Positions 8,503-19,823 are shown, counted from the stretch's first letter. The stretch: DNA of 64,000 nucleotides from an uncultured Oscillospiraceae bacterium (GCA_934589155.1 CAKTNP010000004.1:62001-126000); one strand, 5' to 3'. Translations and numbers: made by a program. Notes: a model not told the origin generated them from the letters alone.

Positions 8503-9888
8503 ATGCTGACCTACGACCTGACAGCCCACCATATACCCCTGTACGAGGCCCTGTACCGGGCCATTCGGGAGGACATTCTCCAGGGACGGCTCCCCACCGG
8601 GGAAAAGCTCCCCTCCAAGCGGGCCCTGGCGGATCATCTGCACATCAGCAAGATCACCGTGGAAACGGCCTACGGCCAGCTCCTGGCGGAGGGCTACATC
8701 CGGGCCCGGGAAAAGGTGGGCTATTTCGTAGAGGAGGTGGACCGGCCCCGCCGGGCCGTCCCGCCGGCCCCCGCCCCGGCGGAACCTGTTTCACCGCCCT
8801 CCTGTGCCGCCGACTTTACGGTGAACACCATACGGGGCGAGGATTTCCCCTTTTCCGTGTGGACAAAGCTCCTGCGGGAGGTGGCGGCGGACCGGGGCGG
8901 GGACCTGCTGTCCCCCCTGCCCAACGGCGGCGCCCTGGAGCTGCGGGAGGCCATCGCCGCCTATCTTTCGGACTTCCGGGCCATGACCGTGGATCCCGGC
9001 TGTATCCTGGTGGGGGCCGGTACGGACTTTCTCTATAATCTCCTGGTCCAGCTTCTGGGCCGGGATCTGGGCTACGGTGTGGAGGACCCGGGCTACGGCA
9101 AAATTCTGGAGGTCTACAAGGCCAACGGGGTCCGGTGCCTGCCCATTCCCATGGACGAGGACGGGGTCCTGCCCCAGGCCCTATCCGGGGTGGACGTGCT
9201 CCACATTTCTCCGGCCCATCACTTTCCCACCGGCTCCGTCATGCCCATCCGGCGGCGGCAGGCCCTGCTGGAATGGGCGGCCCAGGCCCCCCGCCGGTAC
9301 ATGATCGAGGACGACTACGACAGCGAGTTCCGCTTCACGGGCCGGCCCATTCCCCCCATGCAGGCCATGGACGGGGCGGGCCGGGTGATCTACATCAATT
9401 CCTTCTCCAAGAGCATTTCCCCCGCCATCCGGATCAGCTATATGATCCTGCCTCCGAAGCTGATGGAGCGGTTCCGCCGGGAACTGGGTTTTTACGCCTG
9501 CACCGTGTCCAGCTTTGAACAGTACACCCTGGCCCGGTTCATGAGCGAGGGATATTTTGAAAAGCACCTGTCCCGGATGAAAAAGCGGTACCGGGCCCAG
9601 CGGAACGAGCTCATCGCCCTGCTGCGCCAGGAGCCTCTGGGCCGCCGCCTGCGGATCCTGGAGAAGGACGCGGGGCTCCACTTCCTTCTGGAGGTGGACA
9701 CGGACCTGTCGGACCGGGCCCTGACCCAGGGGCTATTGGACCGGGGCGTCAGGGTCCGGTGTCTGTCGGATTATTACCACGGGGCCGGACCCCGGCCGGA
9801 GCACTGTCTGGTCATCAACTACACCGGGGCCACCCGGGACCAGGCCCTGCTCCTGCGCCGGGCCCTGGAACAGGTCCTGGGGGAGTAG
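8503..9888 (+). CDS. MocR-family transcriptional regulator (GntR HTH plus aminotransferase fold)
   Basis: A 461-residue regulator with an N-terminal GntR winged helix (about residues 10-75; LYRAIREDILQGRLPTGEKL and SKRALADHLHISKITVETAY are typical) joined to a fold-type I aminotransferase domain. The PLP-lysine region reads YINSFSKSISPAIRISY, with the lysine of SFSKS as the expected Schiff base; IEDDYDSEFR carries the pyridine-nitrogen Asp. MocR proteins such as PdxR and GabR use PLP or amino acids as effectors. No pdxST, gab or other obvious PLP-linked target is adjacent, so the regulon is unknown. A GAGGAGG site precedes the ATG. Confidence 0.9.
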   Translation: MLTYDLTAHHIPLYEALYRAIREDILQGRLPTGEKLPSKRALADHLHISKITVETAYGQLLAEGYIRAREKVGYFVEEVDRPRRAVPPAPAPAEPVSPPSCAADFTVNTIRGEDFPFSVWTKLLREVAADRGGDLLSPLPNGGALELREAIAAYLSDFRAMTVDPGCILVGAGTDFLYNLLVQLLGRDLGYGVEDPGYGKILEVYKANGVRCLPIPMDEDGVLPQALSGVDVLHISPAHHFPTGSVMPIRRRQALLEWAAQAPRRYMIEDDYDSEFRFTGRPIPPMQAMDGAGRVIYINSFSKSISPAIRISYMILPPKLMERFRRELGFYACTVSSFEQYTLARFMSEGYFEKHLSRMKKRYRAQRNELIALLRQEPLGRRLRILEKDAGLHFLLEVDTDLSDRALTQGLLDRGVRVRCLSDYYHGAGPRPEHCLVINYTGATRDQALLLRRALEQVLGE

Positions 9889-10003
9889 GCTTTCCATGAC
9901 CAGTGTTCTCTTTTCTCCGCATTTGCAGAAACCCCGGGTGCGCAGTCGAACGCCAAAAAACTTCTAATAGAGCAATGCAGTTTCATTCCGCAACTGCCCT
10001 TTC

Positions 10004-10093
10004 TGCTGTCTCCGAAATCTTCGGTGGAGGGGCGATTCTGTTTACGAAATTCCCCAAGAGCCGAGCCGGATCGTCTTTCCGGGCTTCGGAGGG
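10004..10093. repeat. Dispersed 90-bp intergenic repeat, copy 1
   Basis: By eye this matches 40197-40286 in the same orientation at about 82 of 90 positions, including an unbroken run through GGCGATTCTGTTTACGAAAT. It sits in the 370-bp gap after the MocR gene, which otherwise holds only two terminators. No terminal inverted repeat or coding potential shared by both copies is obvious beyond the conserved block. Confidence 0.8.
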
Positions 10094-10178
10094 AGGGATC
10101 GTTAAGGGATTGGAGCGACAAACAGTTTTTCCGGGAAAACGGTCCGGCACTTTTCACCGCAGCCGGCGGCATAACCGC

Positions 10179-10208
10179 AGACCGCCTCCCCGGATGGGGA
10201 GGCGGTCT
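10179..10208 (+). terminator. Rho-independent terminator
   Basis: An AGACCGCCTCCCC / GGGGAGGCGGTCT stem with a short T-run. It would stop plus-strand transcripts from the MocR side. Confidence 0.7.
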
Positions 10209-10221
10209 TTGTCTCTCTGCC

Positions 10222-10256
10222 CACAGGGACCCTCCCGAATCGGGAGGGTCCCTGTG
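10222..10256 (-). terminator. Terminator of the gyr-rnhA-remB transcript
   Basis: A 16-bp CACAGGGACCCTCCCG stem with a 3-nt loop, 3 bp after the remB stop. A T-run is present on the plus side and little on the minus side. Confidence 0.65.
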
Positions 10257-10258
10257 TT

Positions 10259-10513
10259 TTACTCTTTTTCTTCCAGCCGCTTTTCCAGGGTGGCGGAATT
10301 GAACTGGGTCAGATATACCCGGTCCATGCCGTATTCCCGGGTCAGGACGAAGGCCTTTGGCAGGTCCTCCGCCGGGCTGATGACCCGGCCCTCCTGCTCC
10401 GCCTGAGCCAGAAAAGCCCGGGTATCCTTGGCCGAGGAGGTGTTGTCCAGGTCGAAGATCCCGATAATGGACCGGTCCCGAACCGCCATATCTCCGCCGA
10501 TGTTCAGGTACAT
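10259..10513 (-). CDS. remB: Extracellular matrix regulator RemB (YaaB family)
   Basis: An 84-residue protein beginning MYLNIGGDMAVRDRSIIGIF, with the first 35 residues closely like B. subtilis RemB/YaaB (MYIHLGDDFVV...DIVGIFDF), a small regulator of biofilm-matrix genes of the DUF370 group. The start has an AAGGAG site that overlaps the end of rnhA, so the two genes are translated from one mRNA. In B. subtilis this gene lies between recF and gyrB; here it lies at the far end of the block, after gyrA and rnhA. A longer frame upstream overlaps rnhA out of frame and is not used. Confidence 0.85.
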   Translation of the reverse strand: MYLNIGGDMAVRDRSIIGIFDLDNTSSAKDTRAFLAQAEQEGRVISPAEDLPKAFVLTREYGMDRVYLTQFNSATLEKRLEEKE

Positions 10514-10517
10514 AGGC

Positions 10518-10958
10518 TCACTCCTTGAATTTCCGGCTCTGGGCCACGGCCATTTCGTCGCAGCGGTTGTTCTTCTCGTTGGCGGCGTGGCCCTTGACCC
10601 AGTGATAGTGCATTTCGTGGCGGCGGATCTCCGCAAGAAGCTCCTCCCACAGGTCCACATTCAGAGCGGGCTTTTTATCGGATTTGATCCAGCCCTTTTT
10701 CTTCCAGCCGTAGACCCAGCCCTTTTCCAATGCGTCAATGACGTACTTGGAATCCGAGTACAGCTCCACCACGCAGGGCTCCTTCAGGCACTGCAGGGCC
10801 CGAATGACCCCCGTCAGCTCCATGCGGTTGTTGGTGGTCTCTTTTTCTCCGCCGGACAGCTCCTTTTCCACCCCGTTATAGCTGAGGATGGCCCCCCAGC
10901 CACCGGGGCCGGGGTTGCCGGAGCAGGCCCCGTCGGTATAAACGGTTACGGTCTTCAT
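10518..10958 (-). CDS. rnhA: Ribonuclease HI
   Basis: A 146-residue type 1 RNase H that removes RNA from RNA-DNA hybrids. The DEDD active site is visible: D9 in [17 protein letters not shown], the Glu of [13 protein letters not shown], the Asp of YSDSKYV and the Asp of [15 protein letters not shown] supplies the flexible-loop His. The length is standard for bacterial RNase HI. The start ATG overlaps the gyrA stop by 4 nt (ATGA), indicating translational coupling to gyrA. Confidence 0.97.
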   Translation of the reverse strand: MKTVTVYTDGACSGNPGPGGWGAILSYNGVEKELSGGEKETTNNRMELTGVIRALQCLKEPCVVELYSDSKYVIDALEKGWVYGWKKKGWIKSDKKPALNVDLWEELLAEIRRHEMHYHWVKGHAANEKNNRCDEMAVAQSRKFKE

Positions 10959-13483
10959 GCCTGGGGGTCCGTCTCCTGGGATTCGGCCTCCTCGGTGTCC
11001 TCCCCCGTGACGCTGCTGACGGCGATGACCCGGTTGCCCTCCTCCAGGCGCATGATGATGACGCCCTGGGCGCCTCGCTTGTAAACGTTCACGTCCTTGG
11101 CCGCAAAGCGGATGATAACGCCGCCGTTTTCGATGAGCATTACGTCGTCATTGTCGGACACCAGGCAGCAGCCTGCCACCTTGCCGGTCTTTTCCGTCAG
11201 GTTGTAGTTCTTGAGGCCCTTGCCGCCCCGGTTCTGGGGCTGGCGGCTGCCGTCCTCGGCCAGGCGCAGGTACTCCTCCACCTGGGTCCGCTTTCCGTAG
11301 CCGTTTTCGGTGACGGTCAGCAGGCACTTGCCCGCCTCGGCCTTCTCGGCCCCCACCACCCGGTCGCCCTCCGCAAGGCTGATGCCCCGGACGCCGGCAG
11401 CAGTCCTGCCCATGGGCCGGACGTCATTTTCGCTGAAGCAGATGGCCATGCCCTGCTCCGTGGTGAGGATGATATTATCATTGCCGCTTGTCTTCAGTAC
11501 GGAAATGAGGTCGTCCCCCTCGTCCAGGACCAGAGCCCGGACGCCGGCCTTCCGGCTGGTGTTGAGGGCGTCCAGGGCGATCCGCTTTACGGTGCCCTTC
11601 CGGGTGGCCATGAAGATATACTCGCCCTCGGTGAACTCCCGGGTCAGCACCATGGCGGTGACCTCCTCCCCGGGCTCCAGAGGCAGAATGTTCACGATAG
11701 CGGTACCCTTGGCGGTGCGGCCCGCCTCGGGAATGAGATAACCCTTCCGACGGTGGACCCGGCCCGCATTGGTAAAGAACAGCACATAGTCGTGGGTGGA
11801 GGCAATGAAAAGGTTCTTTACATAGTCCTCCTCCCGGAGGCTCTGGCCGCTGACGCCCCGGCCGCCCCGCTTCTGGCTGCGGTAGGTGTCCACGGGCATC
11901 CGCTTGATATAGCCCCGGGCGGAGAGGGTGTAGCAGCACTCCTCCTCCTCGATGAGATCCTCCACGTCGATCTCGTCCTCCACATCCTGTATCTCGGTTT
12001 TCCGGTCGTCGCCGTACTTGTCCCGGATGGCGGTGAGCTCGCCCTTCAGAATATCCTTCACCAGGCCCATATCCGACAGGATCCGCTGGTAATAGGCGAT
12101 CTTCTCCTCCAGCTCCTTGTATTCGGCCTCCAGCTTCTCTTTTTCCAGACCCTGGAGCCGCTTGAGCTGCATGTCCAGAATGGCCTGGGCCTGAACTTCA
12201 GACAGGCTGAACCGGGTCATCAGGTTTTCCTTGGCGTTGTCGTAGCTTTCCCGAATGGTGCGGATGACCTCGTCAATGTTGGCCTGGGCAATGAGCAGGC
12301 CCTCCAGCAGGTGGGCCCGTTCCTGGGCCTTCCGCAGATCATACCGGGTCCGGCGGAGGATAATATCCTCCTGGAATTTCAGGTACTCGTCCAACATTTC
12401 CCGCAGGGACAGGACCTTGGGCTGGGACTGGTTGTTCACCAGAGCCAGCATATTGATGGCGAAGGTGGTCTGCAGCTGGGTCTGGGCGAAAAGCCGGTTT
12501 AAGACCACCTGGGCGTTGGCGTCCCGCTTCAGCTCAATGACGATCCGCATACCGGTCCGGTCGGTCTCGTCCCGGATGTCGGAAATGCCGTCCAGCCGCT
12601 TGTCGTTGACCTGGTCCGCCATGTTCTTGATAAGCATCCGCTTGTTGACCTGATAGGGGATCTCCGTGACGATGATCCGGGTCCGGTTCTGGCCGAACTC
12701 CTCAAAATGGGTCCTGGCCCGGAGGGTCAGGCGGCCCCGGCCGGTGGCATAGGCGGCCCGGATCCCGGCCCGGCCCAGAATAATACCCTTCGTGGGGAAG
12801 TCGGGACCGGAAATGTCCTCCATGAGATCCGCCATGGTGCACTCCGGATCCTCCAAGATCCGGATACAGGCGTTTATGACCTCCCGCAGGTTGTGGGGCG
12901 GGATGTTAGTGGCCATGCCCACGGCGATGCCGGAGGAGCCGTTGACGAGAAGGTTGGGAAACCGGCTGGGCAGCACCCGGGGTTCCTTCCGGGTCTCGTC
13001 AAAGTTGGGGTCCCAATCCACGGTGTCCTTTTCAATGTCCCGGAGCATTTCGTTGGCAATTTTGGACATTCTGGCTTCCGTGTAACGGTAGGCGGCAGGG
13101 GGATCTCCATCCACGGAGCCGAAATTGCCGTGGCCGTCCACCAGCATATAGCGCATGGAGAAGTCCTGGGCCAGCCGGACCAGGGCGTCATACACGGACT
13201 GGTCGCCGTGGGGATGATACCGGCCCAGCACGTCGCCCACGCAGGTGGCGGACTTCCGGAAGGGCTTGTCGGAGGTCAGGTTGTCCTCATACATGGCGTA
13301 GAGGATCCGGCGGTGGACCGGCTTCAGGCCGTCCCGCACGTCGGGCAGGGCCCGGCCCACGATGACGGACATGGCGTATTCAATATAGCTGTTCTTCATC
13401 TCGTGGACCAGTTCCGAGGTCACGATGGTCTGGTCCGGGAACATAATATCCTCGGGCTTGTAATCTTTCTTATGTTGAGCCAA
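10955..13483 (-). CDS. gyrA: DNA gyrase subunit A
   Basis: An 842-residue GyrA that forms A2B2 gyrase with GyrB encoded just upstream and introduces negative supercoils. The catalytic tyrosine lies in [10 protein letters not shown] (about residue 129). The quinolone-pocket helix [16 protein letters not shown] has D and S/E-type positions reading Gly-Asp-Gln-Ser. The C-terminal beta-pinwheel begins near residue 505 and contains the GyrA box [11 protein letters not shown] needed for DNA wrapping, so this is gyrase rather than topoisomerase IV. The tail is acidic ([17 protein letters not shown]). The gene is 12 bp downstream of gyrB. Confidence 0.98.
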   Translation of the reverse strand: MAQHKKDYKPEDIMFPDQTIVTSELVHEMKNSYIEYAMSVIVGRALPDVRDGLKPVHRRILYAMYEDNLTSDKPFRKSATCVGDVLGRYHPHGDQSVYDALVRLAQDFSMRYMLVDGHGNFGSVDGDPPAAYRYTEARMSKIANEMLRDIEKDTVDWDPNFDETRKEPRVLPSRFPNLLVNGSSGIAVGMATNIPPHNLREVINACIRILEDPECTMADLMEDISGPDFPTKGIILGRAGIRAAYATGRGRLTLRARTHFEEFGQNRTRIIVTEIPYQVNKRMLIKNMADQVNDKRLDGISDIRDETDRTGMRIVIELKRDANAQVVLNRLFAQTQLQTTFAINMLALVNNQSQPKVLSLREMLDEYLKFQEDIILRRTRYDLRKAQERAHLLEGLLIAQANIDEVIRTIRESYDNAKENLMTRFSLSEVQAQAILDMQLKRLQGLEKEKLEAEYKELEEKIAYYQRILSDMGLVKDILKGELTAIRDKYGDDRKTEIQDVEDEIDVEDLIEEEECCYTLSARGYIKRMPVDTYRSQKRGGRGVSGQSLREEDYVKNLFIASTHDYVLFFTNAGRVHRRKGYLIPEAGRTAKGTAIVNILPLEPGEEVTAMVLTREFTEGEYIFMATRKGTVKRIALDALNTSRKAGVRALVLDEGDDLISVLKTSGNDNIILTTEQGMAICFSENDVRPMGRTAAGVRGISLAEGDRVVGAEKAEAGKCLLTVTENGYGKRTQVEEYLRLAEDGSRQPQNRGGKGLKNYNLTEKTGKVAGCCLVSDNDDVMLIENGGVIIRFAAKDVNVYKRGAQGVIIMRLEEGNRVIAVSSVTGEDTEEAESQETDPQA

Positions 13484-13495
13484 GACAAAGCCTCC

Positions 13496-15448
<1,953 letters not shown>

Positions 15449-15462
15449 CTATGGAAAACGGG

Positions 15463-16563
15463 TTAAACAATATGCCCGTCTGCGATCTCAATGGTTTTGC
15501 CCGCCCGGGTGAGACGGCCCTTTTCGCAGCAGGTGATAAACACCTGGCCGCTGCCCAATTCGTTTAAGACAAAGTCCTGACGCCGGGCGTCCAGCTCCGA
15601 CAGCACGTCGTCCAGGAGCAGCACCGGCTCCTCGCCGAATTCCCGGCGGTACAGCTCCCGCTGGGCCAGCTTCAGACTGATGGCCGCGGTGCGGACCTGG
15701 CCCTGGGAGCCGAAGCTCTTGAGGCTGATGCCGTCCAGAGATACGTCAAAGTCGTCCTTGTGGGGGCCGGATAGGCACTGGCCCGTTTCCAGCTCCGCCT
15801 TTTTGTGGCTCTCCATGTGCCGGGAGAGCAGCTCCGTCAGCTCCTCCACCGGCACAAAGGGATCCTCGATATTGGATACGGTCTTGTATCCAATGTCCAG
15901 GGTCTCTTTTCCTCCCGTGAACTCCCGGTGATACCGTTGGGCCTCTTCCCCCAGGCTCTTCAAAAACCGGGCCCGGTAGGAAATGAGAAGCGCTCCCACC
16001 TGGCACATCCGCTGGGAGTACTCCGGCAGAACCTCCAAATACTGAGGAAAATCGAACCTGTCCTTTAAAATCCGACTTTTCTGGTCCAGAAGCCTGCCGT
16101 ATTCCGTCAGAGCCCTGTCGTAATTGGGCCGCAGGGGACCCAGGGCGCCGTCCAGAAACTTCCGCCGGGCGGAGGCTCCGGTCTTGAGAATCAGAAGGTC
16201 CTCCGGGCAGAACAGCACCGTATTTAGAACCCCCATAACCTCCCCGGCGGTTTTCTTTTTCACCTCGTTGAGGTACAGCTGCCGGGGCCTACGTCCGGAA
16301 AACAGCACCGCCCGAAGGCTCTGCTCCCGGGCGTTGTCCTCCACCTTGGCCCGGAGCTCCGCAAACTCCGCGCCGAATTGGATCAGCTCCTGTTCCTTCC
16401 GGGTCCGGAAGGACTTCCCCGTACCCAAGTAAACCATGGCTTCCAGTAAATTGGTTTTGCCTTGGGCATTGTCCCCCAGGATAAGGTTCACCCCGGGGTC
16501 AAAGTCCGCCGTCAGGGTCTCGTAATTCCGGAACCCCCAGAGCTCTAATCGTTCAAGCCTCAA
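15463..16563 (-). CDS. recF: DNA replication/repair protein RecF
   Basis: A 366-residue SMC-like ATPase that loads RecA at gaps together with RecO and RecR. Walker A is GDNAQGKTNLLEA near residues 30-42; the signature region reads SFGSQGQVRTAAISLKLAQ, and Walker B plus D-loop is LLLDDVLSELDARRQ. The N-terminus MRLERLELWGFRNYETL is classic RecF. It overlaps the yaaA end by 11 bp, so translation is coupled. The length is normal. Confidence 0.97.
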   Translation of the reverse strand: MRLERLELWGFRNYETLTADFDPGVNLILGDNAQGKTNLLEAMVYLGTGKSFRTRKEQELIQFGAEFAELRAKVEDNAREQSLRAVLFSGRRPRQLYLNEVKKKTAGEVMGVLNTVLFCPEDLLILKTGASARRKFLDGALGPLRPNYDRALTEYGRLLDQKSRILKDRFDFPQYLEVLPEYSQRMCQVGALLISYRARFLKSLGEEAQRYHREFTGGKETLDIGYKTVSNIEDPFVPVEELTELLSRHMESHKKAELETGQCLSGPHKDDFDVSLDGISLKSFGSQGQVRTAAISLKLAQRELYRREFGEEPVLLLDDVLSELDARRQDFVLNELGSGQVFITCCEKGRLTRAGKTIEIADGHIV

Positions 16564-16807
16564 GGCCCGTCACCAGATAGGTCATGCCCCGGAAGGACAC
16601 GGCGTCCCCGGGCCGGAGCTTCTTGCCCCGCATGGTGCAGACTTCGCCGTTGACCATGGCCTCTCCCTCCTGAATGAGGAGCTTTGCCTCGCCGCCGGAG
16701 GATACGGCGTCCGCCAGCTTCAAAAAGGCCTCCAGCCGGATAAACTCCGTCTGGATCATCACCTCTTTGGGGACGTCTTTCCGCACTTTTCTAACTTCTA
16801 CCTTCAT
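16553..16807 (-). CDS. yaaA: S4-domain RNA-binding protein YaaA
   Basis: An 84-residue protein that is essentially one S4 RNA-binding fold: FIRLEAFLKLADAVSSGGEAK followed by GEAMVNGEVCTMRGKKLRPGD. It corresponds to YaaA/RlbA found between dnaN and recF in Firmicutes and thought to act in ribosome biogenesis. The start is 10 bp after dnaN, and the 3' end overlaps recF by 11 bp. Confidence 0.93.
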   Translation of the reverse strand: MKVEVRKVRKDVPKEVMIQTEFIRLEAFLKLADAVSSGGEAKLLIQEGEAMVNGEVCTMRGKKLRPGDAVSFRGMTYLVTGLEA

Positions 16808-16817
16808 TTTTTCCCTC

Positions 16818-17936
16818 TTAACTGTTTTTCAGACGCACGGGCAGGATCATGTACGCAAAGTCGTCCTCCTCCCGGACGGGGGTCAGGACAATGGGGCTGA
16901 GCCCGTTGGTCAGCTCCAGGCATACCTCTTCGCTGGGTACCGCCCGCAGGGCCTCGCAGAGATACCGGCAGTTAAAGCCGATCTCCAGTTCCTTGCCGTC
17001 GCCGGCCATGGAGCACTGGTCCGCCGCGGCGCCAACGGTGGTGTTGGTCCGGAAATTGGCCACGTTCTTGCCGAATACGCAATGGACCGGACTTTTGATC
17101 TTCTCGGACACGATAAGGCCCACCCGCTCGATGGAGGCGTTCAGATCCGACACGTTGGCCACCAGCTTGATGGGGCAGTCCGTAGGCACCACCCGCCGCC
17201 AATCCAGAAAGTCTCCCTCCAGGATCCGGCACACCAGGGTGGCTCCGCCGATCTCAAAAAGAATGTGCTTGGGTCCCAAGGTGAACACCGCGTCCTCGTC
17301 GGTGTCCTGCAGGATCCGCTCCGCCTCCTTCAGGGCGGGGGCCGGGGCCACGAACTTCATGGTCCGGCCGGTTTTTTCCTTGGGATGATAGGTCCGCCGG
17401 GCCAGTCGGAACCCGTCCACGGCAATGCAGGAAATGGAGTCGTCCGCCACCTCAAACAGGCACCCGGTGTGAATGGGGCGGCTCTGGTTGTCGGACACGG
17501 AAAAAATAGTGCCGGATATCAGCTTTTTCAGCTCTCCCTGGGGGATATGCACGCCGTTGGTATAGGTCACGTCGGGCAGCTCCGGGTAATCGTCCGCCGG
17601 AGAGGCAATGATGGTAAACGAAGCGTAGCCCGCCTGAATGGACACCTTATAGTTTTCGTCCACGGTAATGGACACGGGTCCCTCCGGCAGCCGCCGGACA
17701 ATATCTCCTAAGAGCCGGGTGGGCATGATGCAGGCCCCGTCCTCCCGGACCTCCGCGTCCACCTGGACGGTGATGCCGGTCTCCATATTGTAGCCCGTCA
17801 GATTCAGGCCCGTATGCTCGCCGGCCCGGCACAGAATGCCCTCGATGGCCGTCAGGGAGCTTTTCTGGGCGGCGGTACGGCTGGCTGTGCCGATGGCGGC
17901 AGCCAGCTGGCTTTTCTCGCAGGAAAATTTGATCAT
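16818..17936 (-). CDS. dnaN: DNA polymerase III beta sliding clamp
   Basis: A 372-residue DnaN, which forms the dimeric ring that tethers DNA polymerase III. Three successive clamp repeats of about 120 residues fill the protein, and the C-terminus ends AYMILPVRLKNS, the conserved region forming the partner-binding pocket. The start MIKFSCEKSQLAAAIG has a GGAAA-rich weak ribosome site 8 bp upstream. It is the first gene after the origin, in the order dnaA-oriC-dnaN-yaaA-recF. Identity is secure. Confidence 0.97.
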   Translation of the reverse strand: MIKFSCEKSQLAAAIGTASRTAAQKSSLTAIEGILCRAGEHTGLNLTGYNMETGITVQVDAEVREDGACIMPTRLLGDIVRRLPEGPVSITVDENYKVSIQAGYASFTIIASPADDYPELPDVTYTNGVHIPQGELKKLISGTIFSVSDNQSRPIHTGCLFEVADDSISCIAVDGFRLARRTYHPKEKTGRTMKFVAPAPALKEAERILQDTDEDAVFTLGPKHILFEIGGATLVCRILEGDFLDWRRVVPTDCPIKLVANVSDLNASIERVGLIVSEKIKSPVHCVFGKNVANFRTNTTVGAAADQCSMAGDGKELEIGFNCRYLCEALRAVPSEEVCLELTNGLSPIVLTPVREEDDFAYMILPVRLKNS

Positions 17937-18272
17937 GGCATGATTTCCTTTCCTCGTATCGTACGATTTTTTTCCACAGGCCTCCGTTCCTCCGGAGGGC
18001 CTTCCGGTATACTGTAAGATTTTTATATATAAATCAGGAAGGGTATTTTATAGTGTTAGTAGTAGGGAATTTTTATGTGGATAACTCCCCTGTACCTAGG
18101 CACCGCAAGGATTTTTTATCCACAGCCAAATGTGAATACTTTGACCCCATTTTTTGGGCTCCCATTTGTAAGCGCCGATCCCCATTTTTTCCACAGGAAA
18201 CTTATTCTTTTTTCACAGCCCCCTGTGGATATATTGGAAGCTGCACGGGCCCCTTCGTTTTGCCGGGAAAAA
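17937..18272. other. oriC: Chromosomal replication origin oriC (dnaA-dnaN intergenic)
   Basis: DnaA-box matches to TTWTNCACA, both orientations: TTTTCCACA 17970-17978, TGTGGATAA 18076-18084, TTATCCACA 18116-18124, TTTTCCACA 18187-18195 and TTTTTCACA 18209-18217. TGTGGATAT 18224-18232 and TGTGAATAC 18131-18139 are one base off. TTATCCACA is the perfect consensus and is present twice (once on each strand). An AT-rich stretch at 18018-18052 and a DnaA-trio-like tract at 18051-18065 complete the unwinding module. The location between dnaA and dnaN is the usual one. Confidence 0.92.
18018..18065. other. oriC duplex-unwinding element with DnaA-trio repeats
   Basis: An AT-rich tract containing TTTTTATATATAAAT is followed by TAG-TGT-TAG-TAG-TAG (18051-18065), and a perfect DnaA box starts 10 bp further on. 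The trinucleotide array next to a DnaA box is the basal unwinding arrangement described for B. subtilis. Confidence 0.7.
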
Positions 18273-19586
18273 TTACAAAAGACTGTCGATGTTGGCCTTG
18301 ATGTCCCGAATATTTTCGTGGAGGGGGCTCTTGGGGTCCTTCAGCATGGTGTCCACTTTCTTAATGGCGTGGAGTACCGTGGAATGGTCCCGGCCAAACT
18401 CCCGGCCGATGTCCGGAAGGCTCATGTTGGTCATGGTCCGCACCAGATACATGGCCACCTGCCGGGCCTCGGCGGTGCCCTTGTTTTTAAGGCTGCCACG
18501 GATCACGGCCTCGTCAATGGAATAGTACTTGCTGACCTGGGCGATGATGAGAGAGGGCGTAGGAAGAATGTCTCCCTCCACCTTTATCATGTCGCTGATG
18601 GCTCTTGTAATATTGGGCAGGTCCAGGGGCATGTTATTCAGGTCCCGATAGGCCAGGATCTTATTGATGGTGCCTTCAATCTGCCGGACGTTATTGGTAA
18701 TGTTGTTGGCAATGAAGGAACAGCACTCGTTGTCCAGCTCCAGTCCCATGGAATGGGCCTTGTTTTTCAGAATCGCCATTCGGGTCTCATAGTCGGGGGG
18801 CTGGATGTCTGCGATGAGGCCCCACTGGAACCGAGTCCGGAGCCGGTCCTCCAGGGTGGCCATGTCGTCGGGCTTCCGGTCGGAGGTCATGACGATCTGC
18901 TTGTGGTTTTCGTAAAGCTCGTTGAAGGTATGGAAGAACTCCTCCTGGGTACTTTCCTTACCGGCGATGAACTGAATATCATCAATAAGGAACAGGTCCG
19001 CCAGCCGGTATTTGCTGCGGAATTCCACGTTTTTGCCGTTCCGCAGGGCGTCGATCAGCTCATTGGTGAACTGGTCGCCCTTGATGTACACCACGTTGTA
19101 GTCCGGATTGGACTGTCGGATTTTGTTGGCAATGGCGTAGAGCAGGTGGGTCTTGCCGATGCCGGCGGGGCCGTAGATGAAAAAGGGATTGTAGACCTTG
19201 CCGGGGTTCTGGGCCACGGCCATGGCGGCGCCCCGGGCGAATTTGTTGGAGGAGCCCTCTACGAAGGTCTCAAAGGTGTACTGGGGATTGAACTCCATGG
19301 ACACCGAGGGCTTTTCCTTGGCCCGGAAGTCCTGCAGCTCCTGGTCCCCGTAGACCAGTACCTCCACCTCATAGTTGAAGGTCTCCTTCATGGCGTCGTT
19401 GATATAGGGAATGCAGCGGCTCTGGATCATGTCCCGCCGGAAGGGAGAGGGGGAATAGAGAATCAAATGCTCGTCGTTGAGCTCCACCACCTCCGCATCA
19501 TCGAACCAGGCGGACACCACGGCGGGGGTCAGCCGGTTTTCCAAATAACTCAGCACCTTTGCCCAGACGTAAGCGGACGAGTACAT
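18273..19586 (-). CDS. dnaA: Chromosomal replication initiator DnaA
   Basis: A 437-residue AAA+ initiator that binds the adjacent oriC. The start MYSSAYVWAKVLSYLE is chosen because AAAGGAG lies 7 bp before it; the open frame runs far further upstream through terminator and promoter DNA and is not coding. Domain I spans about residues 1-85. The AAA+ core has Walker A GPAGIGKTHL and Walker B LFLIDDIQF. Domain IV carries the DnaA-box recognition signature GREFGRDHSTVLHAIKKV near the C-terminus. The gene has its own promoter and a leader hairpin, and a terminator isolates it from xpt. Confidence 0.98.
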   Translation of the reverse strand: MYSSAYVWAKVLSYLENRLTPAVVSAWFDDAEVVELNDEHLILYSPSPFRRDMIQSRCIPYINDAMKETFNYEVEVLVYGDQELQDFRAKEKPSVSMEFNPQYTFETFVEGSSNKFARGAAMAVAQNPGKVYNPFFIYGPAGIGKTHLLYAIANKIRQSNPDYNVVYIKGDQFTNELIDALRNGKNVEFRSKYRLADLFLIDDIQFIAGKESTQEEFFHTFNELYENHKQIVMTSDRKPDDMATLEDRLRTRFQWGLIADIQPPDYETRMAILKNKAHSMGLELDNECCSFIANNITNNVRQIEGTINKILAYRDLNNMPLDLPNITRAISDMIKVEGDILPTPSLIIAQVSKYYSIDEAVIRGSLKNKGTAEARQVAMYLVRTMTNMSLPDIGREFGRDHSTVLHAIKKVDTMLKDPKSPLHENIRDIKANIDSLL

Positions 19587-19622
19587 GGCACGGCTCCTTT
19601 CAATTTGATTTTGGGCGGAAAA

Positions 19623-19651
19623 CCCCGGCACTTCGCCGGGAAAGACCGGGG
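19623..19651 (-). promoter_or_regulatory. Hairpin plus T-run in the dnaA leader (candidate attenuator)
   Basis: On the minus strand CCCCGG...CCGGGG encloses a second stem CCCGGC/GCCGGG and is followed directly by TTTT, about 20 bp after the promoter and 37 bp before the dnaA start. It has the look of an intrinsic terminator inside the leader. Confidence 0.5.
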
Positions 19652-19675
19652 AAATTTCATAAATTCTCAACCTAA

Positions 19676-19704
19676 ATTGTAACACAAAAACCCAGGAATT
19701 ACAA
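19676..19704 (-). promoter_or_regulatory. dnaA promoter
   Basis: Minus strand TTGTAA, 17-nt spacer, TACAAT, giving a leader of about 80 nt. Confidence 0.7.
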
Positions 19705-19823
19705 GGACATTTCGCCTCCCTCCATCCTGCTTTTTTTGAAATATCCCGGTTTTCCACCCTCACCCCTGGTCTCTGATTCTGAAAAAGTTGCTGGAAAAAG
19801 GGCAACTCCCGGGGCCAACTCAT

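Noticed and set aside
10024..10302. Plus-strand frames in the MocR-remB gap
   Set aside because: They run through the 90-bp repeat and two terminator stems, lack ribosome sites, and are not maintained in the second repeat copy.
18075..19682. 535-residue plus-strand frame
   Set aside because: Covers oriC and the antisense of dnaA.
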